Source: Corbicula japonica (taxonomy: Eukaryota; Mollusca; Bivalvia; Venerida; Cyrenidae). Taken from it: DNA of 64,000 bases. Location of the stretch: NCBI GenBank assembly GCA_038501625.1, contig JAZAYU010000010.1:3308912-3372911 (forward strand), read 5' to 3'. The first letter of the stretch is position 1, and each line of letters starts with the position of its first letter. The translations under genes were made by a program, and so were the position numbers. The notes under the pieces were generated by a model, which was not told the DNA's origin, did not search any database, and worked only from the letters and a program-made list of their open reading frames with translations. This document shows positions 23,387 to 34,499 of the stretch, piece after piece.

Positions 23387-23875
23387 ACAGATAGAAATAT
23401 ATTTTACCGAGTAAGCTTCAGAATTCGTATTTCACCACTCGTGAAATACATACTACAAATTTCGATTTCAATTAGATTTTGAACCAGCTAGCAATCTCCG
23501 TAACACCATTTGCACTGCAGCACTTCACAAGACGCCGGCCACTTTTTTGTCATGCGACGACAGTTCAAACTGCCGCTCCAATCAAAACATGCTGTTTTTT
23601 ACTTCCAAATTTAAGGTTTCGTTGTCAATCAAATTTTGTATCTGTTCATTTCCCTTTAGGACGTTGAAACAATAACAAAAGTTGTGGCTTAAAATGTTAG
23701 GCAACCTAAAGGCATGATTAACAATGAACAACGTTCTGTCAAATATACTTTTCCGCGCTTCTTCTCAACGAAATGTCAGTCGCCGCACATCGTCTTAGAT
23801 AAAATCGAAATTTGTTGTAATTCCGGAGTTAACAAGTGACATATATTTCTATATTTCACTTATAAATATAATTTT
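23387..23875. mobile_element. Family F relative split by a TA-flanked MITE (family G)
   Basis: The outer parts ('agatagaaatatattttacc', 'ttccggagttaacaag') are a diverged family-F palindrome. At 23,452-23,818 a roughly 367-bp element interrupts it. The element has inverted ends CTACAAATTTCGATTT and AAATCGAAATTTGTTG and is bordered by TA on each side. The intact relative at 20.7 kb reads 'aatacataattccgg' across the site. TA duplication fits the Tc1/mariner group. A second copy of the inner element is at 52,857-53,215. Confidence 0.75.
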
Positions 23876-23879
23876 CTTT

Positions 23880-24110
23880 TATGTTAAGCCTTTAATGCCC
23901 AAATTTCGTCATTTTGACAGATAAATTGTATTGCATAAACGTTTGTTCATGACTTTACAGTTAATCATGACGTCATATACCCAAACTTGAATCTGTTTTC
24001 TAAACGCGAAAACAACAGTGACAATGAAGATTATGTTCTACTTTTTGCAACCAGTGGAATACCACTTTATATTACCGATAGAATTTTATAATTTAATGGG
24101 AAATATCAAA
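23880..24110. repeat. CRE-bearing flank related to 20.8-21.1 kb
   Basis: Shares 'catgacgtcatat', 'aaacttga' and 'accactttatatt' blocks in the same order as the 20.8-kb segment. CRE octamer at 23,968-23,975. Confidence 0.5.
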
Positions 24111-24489
24111 CGAAAAAAAAATCCTTCTGGTTTTACAGAATAAAAGTTATACAACATATTGAGTAATAAAATGCGATAAGACCTATATTGTTTGTCTTGT
24201 TTCCGGTTTTAATTAAAATAATAAGGGAATGTCGGGAACGGGTCTGACGTGTGTATTTATCCGTTTAAAGATGAGCAAGTCAGTAGGTAAATATTTCGCG
24301 ATGTGCTCGTGACGACATTTCTTAACACTGGATTAGTGCGTTGTGAAGCAGAACGGAAAAGAAACAATGATGTGTTTTCATAAATTAAAGTATTAAGAAA
24401 ATGAATTTAAGTGAAACTGTGCTGCAAACAAAGGAAATTGTTGAACATTCTTAGAGCAAAGTTGGAATTAAATCGACGTTGATAAAAAG

Positions 24490-24577
24490 ATGCCATTTAA
24501 AGATATCATAACTATTTATAGTGTTGGAATATTCGTATGTTTTGTGAATTACAATGGCAAGCCTGGTGATGCTAACG
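24490..24577 (+). CDS. Candidate first coding exon with signal-peptide-like N-terminus
   Basis: An ATG (context aagATGc) opens 29 codons plus one nucleotide up to the donor 'aacg|gtaagt', which matches the consensus well. Residues 6-18 (IITIYSVGIFVCF) are hydrophobic. They are followed by polar VNYNGKPGDAN, so the segment looks like a secretion signal with the exon ending just after it. Phase-1 introns directly after signal peptides are common in secreted and membrane proteins. About 250 bp upstream is somewhat GC-richer and could be promoter and 5' UTR, but it contains earlier ATGs. The downstream partner exon is unknown, and no family is recognised. Confidence 0.35.
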
Positions 24578-26729
24578 GTAAGTTTTGAATCAGTTATTCT
24601 GTGTATCTCAATAAGAAGAAAATTTGATTCATAACGCGATTACTGTCATTAATGATTTCAATTTTTTTTTACAAATAAAAAGAACACATTTATGATTAAA
24701 AAATATATATTTTAATACGAAATTCCCAATAGAACATGTATGGAAGCGACGGTTATTAAATCTGCGATAAATCTATGCTTTTTCCTTTTCTGACGTCACA
24801 CGTCATTTTTACGTCATAAACCGCTTGACGAACTTACTCTTACTCTTCAAAGCTCTAATATGAACTAAGGCACTGCCTCTTATCGAGCTCTAGCTTTATT
24901 CATCTCAGATAATGATTTATATTAAAAAATAATTTGTTTCTAACATTTGTTAGCCTACTCATGCACGATAAAATTATGTGATTTTTTGGAAAGAATTTAA
25001 GTCTACATCAACTTAATTCAGCTGGACAACTGGCGATCTGACTTTTACTAAACATTTGGGTTTTTAGTGTGTAAACACAAAGGCTACTTGCTTAAATTTA
25101 CAACCCAAATGTGTTCCATTACCTCAATTAATGCAATATTGAATATTGATAAATTCTTCATCAATGATACATGAAAATATTACATTGTCACATGTGCATG
25201 AAAATTAATATATTATTGTCTGAAAAATAAATTTTATTTTTTTTTATTTTTTAAAATGTTACCTTGATTACACTTGCATTTTGTAACTTGCAATTGCACA
25301 AAATTGTTCCATGCTATTCACAAAAATATATATGATGAATAAAGTTATAATATAGACCTAAAAAGTACTGTTTTAATATACATGTACATCACATTAACAC
25401 CACATTGAGACTTCAATATGTAGTGTGATAAATCACCTAGATTTTGGGGCATATTTGTGCAAAGTCATTTGAAAATATCTCCAGGAATGACAATGCCATA
25501 GGAATTTTCAGTTATTAACAACAGTAATTTGAAGCTATAGATGCTGTGTGAAAAATATTGTGACAATATGGTACATATTTGGTGACAATAAGGTACATAT
25601 TTGAGCCAAGTTACTTAAATGTGCATGATAGAATTACTTATTTAAGTTGAAAAATAGTTCAGCTATTGGGCCAAAATAGATGAAATAATCTCAATCAATT
25701 AAACATAAACATGTACAATGTCATGTAGTCTGATTATCCATATGTAAAACTCCTTTACAGGTTATAGTAACTGATTTGAAACAAAATGCTTCTTTATATC
25801 TATTTTCATTACATAAATGAATTGCAGTTGCCAATCAAATCATGCATTAAAAATGTTGTTGGTCCATTTTTTAAAATGTATAATAACAATTTTAAGAGAT
25901 TGTTTGCAAAAAAATGTAAACCCATGAACACATCAATTAGCAATATAAAATGCCATTATTCATAACCACTTTTGGACCTCTGTCTGGTAAGTATTTGATA
26001 AAATGTAATATATATACTGGAAAATGTGAATTTCAAATTCTGAAGCTCATTCCAGTTGATATTTTCTTGATTTTGTATTTTTCATTGCAGAAATTTAGGC
26101 ATAACAACTTTAAAATAGGTAAATTTCTCTTTAAAAAGTACCATATATTAAAAAATGTAAACTTCTTTTCTGTAACATTGCTAAAACATAAACATACAAA
26201 AGAAAAAAATCATTGTTTTTATTATGAGTGCAATTTCCAGTTTTCTGTGTTAAAGTCCAGCTTAAGCAGATCAAAGTATCGGTATATTCAGATTTTTACA
26301 TGTATTTAAAGAGGCCAAAAACCCACTGACATGGCAAGAAATGTTTTTCTTTCTCTTCACAACAATCTACTTTTTTTTCAACAATTTAAATGATTATGAA
26401 AGCTTTGATTTATTTTTATTTTCTAAACCACAAATTTTTAATGCTGAGCAAATTTAGTGACACCATGAATATTTAACAAAATTTGCAAAAATAAAACAAC
26501 AAAACAGACACCTTGTAAATAGTGTATTTGATTATACATGTTCCTCACATACATATTTTGATTATGAAATCATGTTGAAATGTGCACATGACAGAAAATA
26601 TGGTAATAATAGAACACTTTTAATTCCCAAAATGAGCATTAACTTGATATTTGATGCTATTCTTGGTACACATGTATTCTGCTTTCTGGTCAAACTTTTT
26701 GGTCCCAACTGATGATAATAAATTGGAGA
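24578..26729. other. AT-rich stretch, possibly intronic
   Basis: Long A/T-rich sequence without family A, B or C repeats. The 119-codon frame at 25,950-26,309 has biased low-complexity composition (Phe, Lys, Ile) and no domain. A splice-like 28-nt piece at 26,092-26,119 is probably chance. A CRE octamer is at 24,791-24,798. Confidence 0.4.
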
Positions 26730-26963
26730 TTAACCCTTTCCTCCATGTAAACACCTTTATGGCATGGAAAAACTGTGTAGATTCAGATCAGCCAGCACAT
26801 CCATGATGTCTGATCAGGATCTGCAATGTTCACTTGTTTAAATCATTAGGTTATTTCTGACCAAAAAGTGAACAGTGCAGATCCTGATTAGATGTGCCAG
26901 CTAATCTGAATCTACACCGGTCTCACACGGGTAAAAAGGCATGTCTGTAGAGTAAAAGGGTAA
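26730..26963. mobile_element. MITE family D, longest copy
   Basis: Starts 'ttaaccctttcctccatg' and ends 'gtaaaagggtaa'. Internal inverted parts: 'gtagattcagatcagccagc' against 'gctaatctgaatctac', and 'ctgatcaggatctgca' against 'gcagatcctgatta'. No coding capacity. Confidence 0.75.
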
Positions 26964-28670
26964 ATTTCTCTTTTATTTAAAATCTCATATTACTGTGTAT
27001 TAACATTAAAAAGGTAATACTCAGTAGTTACTTTGAGAAAATTATTGTCTATACAATTTATAAAACCTGAAATTTCATACATTTAGGACAATCTGTCATG
27101 TATTTGGCCAAAAATTAAAAAAAAATTGTTTCTGGAGGTACCATGTCAAATAGGCCACAAGTCAATTCAGGCAGTACTTGTAAGTCTATTATACAAAATT
27201 TACAAAACTTGCAGTAAAAGTGAGAGGTGCTAATGCAATCAAAGGTGTTATATTTAATAAATAAATAAATTTATTTCTAAACCAATTTCCATGTTGGACA
27301 ATGCAAAATACACAGCTTATGTTGCAACCATCAATATTTGATTCTGTGCTAGTGTAGACCTAGTGACTTTTGTAGGTCATTGATCAAAAGAGCATATTGA
27401 CATATAAATGATGTCTTTTCTTTTGTTGCAACATTTTGTTAATTGTTTTCCCACCTGTTCAGTCATGATAGTCTTGGACAAAAATCCGGAAAAAGGACAT
27501 GTTGCTTTGTACAAAATGTCCAATCTATGAAGCATCTTGTTCATGAAAAATATTTATAAAACATCATAAACTGACATAGAACATATTAACACAATGATAC
27601 TAAAAACTTTATAAATAAAATAAAAATGTGGCCCATTTTTGAGGCCTATTTGAGCTTTTTCAAAATAAAGTGTGGTTCATTTGACTTGTTTGTGGCCTAT
27701 TGACTGTAATCCATATACAAATTCCATGGTATTTGATCATAAATTTGGTGGGAAAAGACTGATAACGATCCAAATCTATCAACCAAAACAATAAACATTA
27801 TGTTTATGCAGTGTAGACCCAGTGTAGACCCTCATTTTTAGGGGGAAGGGGCCAGATTCTTTTTTTTTAGAAAACAGAGTCAGTCTTCAACGCCCCTGTG
27901 GATTAGATTTGCTCTTATTCCATGTGTTTTATAAGAATAAATAAAAGAAATCTCATAGATCTACCTCGTGTTCAGTATACTCTCACAAACAATATCTTCG
28001 ACTGCCATGAGCTCACATGTCTGAATGACGAACATGACCAGTGACAAAAAACTCTTATACAAAACTGAATTGTGGCGCTGGTCTACGCTAAGCCTAAGCT
28101 CAGTGTGTCTCACAATGTGACTGAGTGACTGAACATTGAGAGGTCCAGTTCACAATTCAGCTTCACATAAAAGTTGGTTCCCACCAGCCTTACATCTTGT
28201 TTTCAAGAAAAACTCCATGCATCTGATTGTTCCGTCGCTGGGCCTTAAGCTCCTTTGAATTTAAAGGCCAAATAATCCACTGACAAGCTACCATTCAGTA
28301 GTTGTCAACTTGATTTCTTCAGTCTAGTTTCTAAAAATGGCCGATTGCTAGTATTGCTATTGGTTACAACGAACGACAACCTACTCTCTAAACTGACGAT
28401 TTAGTTATTTAGCTTTCCAAAATGCTAGTCCGAAAACAATGCTACCGAATAATAAGTTTTAATTTTTAAAGATATTTTGCAATTAGCAATTTACAAAAAT
28501 AAAGCCAATAACAAAATTTGTAAAAACAATACTTTGCCGTAAGTTTTTACCGGTCAGTTTTTTTCCCGTGTTTACATTGCCTTATGCTGTGCACAACCGG
28601 AAACCAGCGCAAACGGAAGGGCAAAGTTTTTTTTTCGTTAGTGAATGGGCATTCCTGCGACCTTAAGACG
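26964..28670. other. Non-coding; GC-richer island at about 27.9-28.4 kb
   Basis: Mostly AT-rich. From about 27,880 to 28,400 base composition is more balanced and free of repeats. On the minus strand a short open run (MFVIQTCELMAVEDIVCE...) ends at 'acgag|gtagat', and a 'ccaat' box lies further upstream. It could be a minus-strand promoter or first exon, but the evidence is weak. Confidence 0.25.
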
Positions 28671-28678
28671 AGCTTAAC

Positions 28679-28715
28679 GCTCGGGTCGCTTCGCGACCCG
28701 AGCTAGAGCTCGATA
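28679..28715. repeat. Strong hairpin with GCTTCGC apex and TIR-like end
   Basis: A perfect 25-bp palindromic hairpin GCTCGGGTCGCTTCGCGAC... has its apex on GCTTCGC, the complement of GCGAAGC. It is followed by GCTAGAGCTCGATA (28,702-28,715), which is the exact inverse of 24,881-24,894. Confidence 0.6.
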
Positions 28716-28864
28716 TAAAGCATATTTGTGTAAGAATTGAAAATAATATAATAAAAACGATGAAAAATACTGTCAATTAAAATTTAAACAAAAGACTTAA
28801 TATTTATAATTGGAAAATTGTAATTACAAAACGTTTTCACTATAATTAAGTTCTTTATGTATAG

Positions 28865-28967
28865 GTTATAGTTTATTTTGAGGCTTGTATGAAAATTAAA
28901 CGGTTAGGCCCAGCGCAGCTGGGCGACCGTTTAATTTTTCATACAAGCCTCAAAATAAACTATAACG
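28865..28967. mobile_element. Palindromic MITE, single copy
   Basis: Arms of about 42 bp ('gttatagtttattttgaggc' and 'ttgtatgaaaattaaacgg', mirrored) surround a GC-rich apex 'cccagcgcagctggg'. No other copy is seen in the window. Confidence 0.75.
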
Positions 28968-29232
28968 TATATAATGGTCGAAATTATTTTTGTAACTGAC
29001 AAAACAGTCGCCGCCTAAATAACCATATATGGATATGCAAAAATCAATAGTCAAAAATAAAAAGTAGTTTTGTCATTCAATGGCCCGTAAACATACTGAG
29101 AGAATATTTTAGAAAGTGAATTATGAAATTTCTTTATCTGAAAACACCATGTGAACATTACAATCAGGAAAAAAACCTGTGTAGCAGTCTATCATTGCTT
29201 TGAGTAACAAGGTTTCAACCGTGGAAGTTCCA

Positions 29233-29468
29233 TTTTACCCTTTATTAATTAAGAAAAATTTTATAGCATGGTAAAATAGTTTATTTCCGGATCAAAGGGC
29301 TCATCCGTGTAGTCTGATCACGACCGACACTTCTCCCGGTTAGATTCACTAGGTTATTTGTGACAAAAAAGTGTAAAATACTGATCAGATGACATTGATT
29401 TAATAGGTGATCTTGATCTAAACTGGTCGCCTATGTGATAACAGACGTATATATGAAATAAAGAGTTA
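29233..29468. mobile_element. MITE family D, diverged copy
   Basis: Ends 'ttttaccctttatt' and 'aaataaagagttaag'. Internal 'gtagtctgatca' and 'tgatctaaactggtcgc' correspond to the 17.2- and 26.7-kb copies. Confidence 0.6.
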
Positions 29469-29849
29469 AGAAATTTAAGAAGATTATCATAAGCCAAACA
29501 GGTCAAAGCTAAAATATTTATAAGATTTTCATTTTCAGACTTTCTAAGTCACGCCTCCTTGAACACTGTAGAAGATCGTCGACGAACTATACATGTTTAT
29601 CAATAAATGTTCGAACAATATTATAGAGGAAGTCGACCTATAATAAACACATTTCAGACGTGCGACTTTATGAGAATTAAGGTTCGAAATATTTGAAAAA
29701 TACTGCATTGTCATTGGCTCAAAAATAATTTCAACCATTATGTATAACATTGCACAAAAAGCATACGTTTATATTAAAATATGAATATTTAAGCAAAATT
29801 CAAATAACGTTTTAACGAAGCTGAAATCAAATAATTTTCAGGCGTTCTG

Positions 29850-30016
29850 TTTGTCTACTTATGATTTCTCTACTTTAATTACCTCTTTCTCTCATAATTT
29901 AATAAGAGAAACTGATTATTGTAATACCATGCTCTCTTCTCCTCTTTGCTCTTTGGCTGAGAGGGTAGGCTGTGTCTGCTGGATGTGGCCATTCCTGATA
30001 TGCATATTTCACTTTT
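29850..30016 (+). repeat. Family A repeat, short copy
   Basis: Ends at the constant terminus 'gatatgcatatttcac' followed by T's. It includes 'ctgattattgtaataccatg', 'ctctctt...ctctttgctc', 'gaggctgtg'-like and 'gctggatgtggccattcc' blocks. Truncated upstream. Confidence 0.75.
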
Positions 30017-30497
30017 TCATAAGATATAAAATTCAACCTTATCTTTTACTTGTAATTCTCTTTAATTAAAAAAACAAAATAAAACATGCAAAACTAAACA
30101 AAATTGAAGCAATGTCATGCCATTTTAAATACATTGATTACTTCTAACATTTGTTAAGATGTACTGTACAACCTGTGCTAAAGACCTTCGAACAAAGACC
30201 ACCTGCCTTCCAAGGCCACTGTTGGGTTTTCCCAAGAGTGTTCTTTACAGACAGGTTTCACCGTACCTCTAAAGAAGTATAAAATTGTTATTTATAATTA
30301 ATACAAATTTTCGCTCAAAATATTTGATGTTTGGAAACATTTTATCTCCTTATATACAGGGTCTGGCTCGAAACAAATACATGTAAAGGAAGAACAAAAC
30401 ACGTTAGTGCTATTTTATATCTAACATATCAATAGCTAAAGGTATGGACAAACTGCATGTATGATATTATTTAATATTATAACAGAGACAAGGGCTG
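30017..30497. other. Non-coding, no feature seen
   Basis: AT-rich with no recognisable element. Confidence 0.35.
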
Positions 30498-30633
30498 AAG
30501 GTTATAAAGCTGAGATTGGAAACCAGTCTCAAATCTCAAGCATCTGATTGGCTGAAATGGCGACTGGTCGCCATTTCAGCCAATCAGATGCTTGAGATTT
30601 GAGACTGGTTTCCATGCTCAGTTTTATAATCTT
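30498..30633. mobile_element. Palindromic MITE family C, copy 2
   Basis: Same near-perfect 136-bp inverted repeat as at 9.9, 45.9 and 57.4 kb, centred on 'ggcgactggtcgcc'. Flanks 'gggctg' and 'gcactgg' hint at a 3-bp CTG duplication, but this is not consistent among copies. Confidence 0.85.
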
Positions 30634-31260
30634 GGGCACTGGTATTTATAAAAGAGTAAGTTTTTAGATTTTTATCAGAGTGTCAAGAAACTTTTATATT
30701 CGTATTAACTCTTTTTTTTGTTCATTAAGTTGATTTTAAAATCTTTAAAGAATTTTGGAATATGGTTCTAATATATGTTTGAATATAAATTTTGTTCGTT
30801 TTCAAAATACAATGTAATTGCATCCAAAAATATAGAGGTTCTCATAATAATACTACTTGATACTTGATTAAGCATTCGTTCCTAAGTTTTTATTTGTCGT
30901 TTACCTTTTTGGTAATGCTGAAAGAAACCATTTTTTGTTAGTTTCTTTGATTCTTTCCACGGCAAACCAAGAACCAAAAATATTTATCATGCAATATTTA
31001 GGAAATATTATGAAAACCTTGAAATAAACGTTTCGGCTTACATTCGAGTTATTGTTCGCAGGTTTCCACATACAAAGAAATTGCCGAGTTACTTATTCAG
31101 TCTTATTATTATTATAACTATTTCCGAATTATCTTTTCAGGAACTGAATATTCTATAACTGGAACCGAATTTCTTATTCAGAGTTATAATTATAATAACT
31201 GGTCCCTTAAGTCCATTTTGTTAAACTGGAATAAATGTTGCTGTAACCGGAACCCTATAT
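30634..31260. other. Non-coding, no feature seen
   Basis: AT-rich. Short repeated 'ttattcagagttataattat'-like words at 31,100-31,200. Confidence 0.35.
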
Positions 31261-31261
31261 C

Positions 31262-31338
31262 ATAAAACTGAGAGACTCATCTTTATTTTAGCCCATTAGA
31301 TTCCTGAGATTTGAGAGTGGTATCCAGAACCCTTGTAG
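31262..31338. mobile_element. Remnant of MITE family C
   Basis: Keeps 'ataaaactgag' at the left and 'cctgagatttgagagtgg' plus 'tatccag' at the right; the centre is degraded. Confidence 0.45.
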
Positions 31339-31830
31339 TGAATGAGTTCAAAATTTCCAATCAGAATTCACTATATGTCAGCGTTTATGGAAGTCCAAGA
31401 TCTTTCATTCATTTATCTGCCTTAAGCAGTGAAACTGGAATTCAGTGCCACAAGGGCTAGAATGCACGGGAGAAGCAGAGTGTTACATTTATTCTATCAA
31501 AATTAAAAACAAAACAAAGTTAATTGAATACATCTCCAAAAAAAAGATGGATAATTTTTTTCTTGATACCAGTAACAAACACAAATATTGGCAAAAAAAC
31601 GTAAAAAGAATCGGATCTCCTGTCGGATAATATTTGTCACAAGGCGTAATGAATCCCTTTCTTGGTTGACCAGATAATCTTATTATTTTAAAATGATCGA
31701 CTTATCTTGTATAATTATGGTAACTTAGACTTTTTTCATGAATTAAAGTTAGCATCTCCTTCTTAAATTAGTGGTAATGATATCGTTTTTGCACTGTGAC
31801 AATATGTCATATTATGCAGTGTGACAATAT

Positions 31831-32500
31831 GTATAGGTTAATAAATGGACAAGCAGTGCCACTTGTCGATAATGGCCCTGTTATATGAATAATGGCCCGA
31901 GGGCTTTGAGTTTATATGTGACGTCATTTAACGAATGTTTACTATTTCATTCAGTACCATTTGTTAATGATAATCGTGATATGAGTCTGTAAATGTTATG
32001 ATTTGAGAGTATTTCTTTCTTTCAAGGCGGTAACCCCTCGGGTTCTCATTTTTGTTAATTGTTAGTGGTGTCTCTTTTGAAACTGATCATTTTATTCACC
32101 ATGCTCTCTCCCTCTCTTCTTCTTGACTGTGTGGGGAGGCTGTTTTTTTCTGAATGTGGCGATTCCTGATTTGCATATTTCACCTTTTTATACCTCTGCT
32201 GCGAGCTTCTTTAACACCAGACTTTTAGGCTAGCTATGTGAATATTATGGTGCACATGAATGGAAAATAAAAAGGAAAAAATTGATTTAAAATTGAGAAT
32301 ATTTTACGGGTATGTACAATTTATTCTTTAATTTTAATGATGAAATGTGATTAAACCAATGATAACAATTGAAAACCTAAAAATAAAATCGCAGGGCCAT
32401 TATCGATAATGGCCCTGCCTCTCATAAGTTAATGCCCTGCGACCTTGAATAACGCTTCCGGTCGTAAGGTAAATTTGTTACTATTTATAGTAACACATGT
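31831..32500. mobile_element. Family E MITE, copy carrying a family A insertion
   Basis: Matches the outer parts of the 12.7-15.7 kb copy end to end and supplies the unoccupied version of the foldback insertion site. It is itself interrupted at 32,023-32,183 by family A. Includes the CRE octamer at 31,919-31,926 and the 28-bp palindrome at about 32,393-32,420. Confidence 0.85.
32023..32183 (+). repeat. Family A repeat inserted in family E
   Basis: Starts 'caaggcggtaacccctcggg' and ends 'gatttgcatatttcac'. The family-E copy at 13.1 kb reads directly from 'gtttcattctt' to 'atacctctgctgcg', which delimits this insertion to about 161 bp. Confidence 0.85.
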
Positions 32501-32644
32501 AATAAGTCATATTATGCAATGTGACAATGTCATATTATCCACTGTGACAATATGTCATATTATCCACTGTGACAATATGTCATATTATCCACTGTGACAA
32601 TATATCATAGTATTATGATCCTGTATATCAGCATTATTTTCAAA

Positions 32645-32940
32645 ACCTTTCATAGCCTTGGACTAAGCGCGGTCACCACGGCTTTTCAGGTCCGATTCAC
32701 TGTCACTATTTTCGTTTATTCATAGTTTAACGTCCGTCTCATTTTGAACGTCATTATGACTATGGTGTGGGCGATCGATTTGCTGTCTGACAATTTATCA
32801 CTTATAATTGTCCAAGTGGGAGATCTTTGTTTCTTGCTTTAAGTTAGTGATTCTTGATATATTGCACTGGTGGACAATCGAAAGCTGAAACTCCTTAATC
32901 CAATGAAGAGCAGCTGAAATAAAGATTATTATTATTCGCA
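32645..32940 (+). mobile_element. Possible LINE 3' end with (ATT)n tail
   Basis: Ends 'gctgaaataaagattattattatt', a pattern common at LINE 3' termini. The sequence before it is a GC-richer 250 bp with no clear ORF. The class is not determined. Confidence 0.35.
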
Positions 32941-34053
32941 TTGGACCGCGAACACTTAGAAGCCTGTAGGAATGCATTTTTTTAAATGTTACTGCTTCAA
33001 AACAAGTATTACAAAAAAGTCAAGTGCCAATTTTTATAAAGATATTGCTAATACTTAAATAAAACGCAATCAATTAAATCCCGCTTAGATCACCTATATT
33101 TGTTTTGCCACTTACCGTTCTAAGGTTGTATCTCCTCAGATTCTGTTTTTGTTTGGTTAATTGTTTGTGGTGTTTTATTTGAAATCATTTTACAAACTCA
33201 TTTCCCCTCTACTGGCAACAAATAGAAAGTAAGTATCTGTATGACCGTATTATCGATAAATACGTTATATCGGTAAAATCCGAAATCATCCAAACACGCG
33301 ATCATGCGCATAAATTGTATGACAACTACCGTGTGATTGTGTTGACCTTTGTTCGCGCCATCTGTCAAACCCAAAAAACAAAACATTATGCAATGTCGTT
33401 TCTACTGGAAAGTTTGCAAATATTTATCAATAAATGTTTGTAAGATCTAATTTTACCGATATTCTTCAGCTTTCCTTTTATTTATATCCCGTTTTTTCTT
33501 TGAAATCAAGCTTTTATGGATACACTGTCAGACGAAGCAAGTGTCAGTGACGTCATTTTGACCGCGAGTTTTTTATCTACTGAGCTAAATTTCCATTTTT
33601 TTCCAAAAATGTTATGTAATGACTATGATCAGTTTTAACAATTTTTTACTGAAAAATGGGCTGTATTACTTCAGTTTAGTACTTGTAATAAGTTTTAAAC
33701 CAAACTACTTGACTGTTTTAAGCTTTCTCTTGCTGGGAAATTCAAAAAGAGACAGTATGACCACTGGACAAACTGAAAATATTGCACTAAAGTCAGGTTT
33801 CTGAGGCGTGATTACCAGTTTCTTTGTTCTCATTGTGAAAAGTAAAGCTACGATTGGTGATAAATAAAAGCAGTGACTTGTATAAAAACAAAACAGTAAA
33901 AGTTCTGTAAAGTTTATTTTATTTACCCTATATAGTGCTGATTTGTATGGAAATTTCACACAGTTGATAAAACTGAATTGTTGGTATGAGGCCACGATGT
34001 ATAAAGCTGATCCGAAATTGGGTCACCGATATTACGTCATTGTTAAAAACAAT
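32941..34053. other. Non-coding; possible promoter near 33.9-34.05 kb
   Basis: AT-rich. A CRE octamer lies at 33,548-33,555, and a CRE-like 'attacgtcatt' lies about 20 bp before the candidate ATG at 34,054. The 96-codon minus frame at 33,705-33,995 has no domain. A minus-strand ATGGCGCGAACAAAG near 33,362 mimics histone H3 (MARTK) for five codons only. Confidence 0.3.
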
Positions 34054-34144
34054 ATGGCGGCTGGATGTCATGTTTTTTTCGAGAATTATTTTGTAATTCT
34101 AGAGATTCTGATTATTTTATTGGACTATGGTGTTGAAAAAGAAG
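34054..34144 (+). CDS. Candidate first coding exon, MAAGCHV...
   Basis: 'acaatATGGCGGC' combines a start codon with a YY1-type motif, and a CRE-like site lies just upstream. The frame is open for 30 codons plus one nucleotide to the donor 'gaag|gtatgt'. The peptide MAAGCHVFFENYFVILEILI continues into ILLDYGVEKE, so residues 13-24 form a hydrophobic stretch that could be a signal anchor. No family recognised. The phase (1) is the same as at 24,577. It could equally be chance in AT-rich DNA. Confidence 0.28.
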
Positions 34145-34499
34145 GTATGTAGGAATTGTTTTGTTGTATGTTTCTGTTGACAACATGTTTGATTATTGCT
34201 AATTTCCGACACGAAATTTAGCGATACCGATATTACGTATCACCAGGATACTTTGTCTTGCTTCGGATAAACACCGTGTCTCCATCGCTTGTTGAAGACA
34301 ATAATTATGCAGTAATAATATCATTTCCAGATAAAGAACACATTTAATACGCATATATACTTAGTCTATTAATTTCTTAAAAATCAAAACAAAACAAGCA
34401 TCTACACTTCTTTAAAACTTAAAATAAAGTTAAATTGCATGATAACAAAGATTGTGTGCTACTATCTTGTTTTTTAAGTAATATCAAGTCTTGTCTTGT
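34145..34499. other. Non-coding, possibly intronic
   Basis: AT-rich. It follows the candidate donor and shows no recognised repeat. Confidence 0.35.

Larger units (their letters stand above)
31791..32610. repeat. 25-bp minisatellite split by a family E insertion
   Basis: Units of 'gtcatattatccactgtgac' plus 'aatat' occur on both sides of the family-E element: about two units at 31,791-31,832 and about four at 32,504-32,605. This implies that the MITE landed inside a pre-existing array. Confidence 0.75.

Noticed and set aside
26092..26119. 28-nt segment between an acceptor-like and a donor-like site
   Set aside because: Very short and in extreme AT context; no supporting evidence.
25950..26309. 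119-codon open frame
   Set aside because: Low-complexity Phe/Lys/Ile composition, no domain, no splice or promoter context; expected by chance in AT-rich DNA.
33350..33386. Minus-strand ATGGCGCGAACAAAG resembling the histone H3 start (MARTK)
   Set aside because: Similarity ends after five codons and a stop follows within 12 codons; no histone continuation in any frame.
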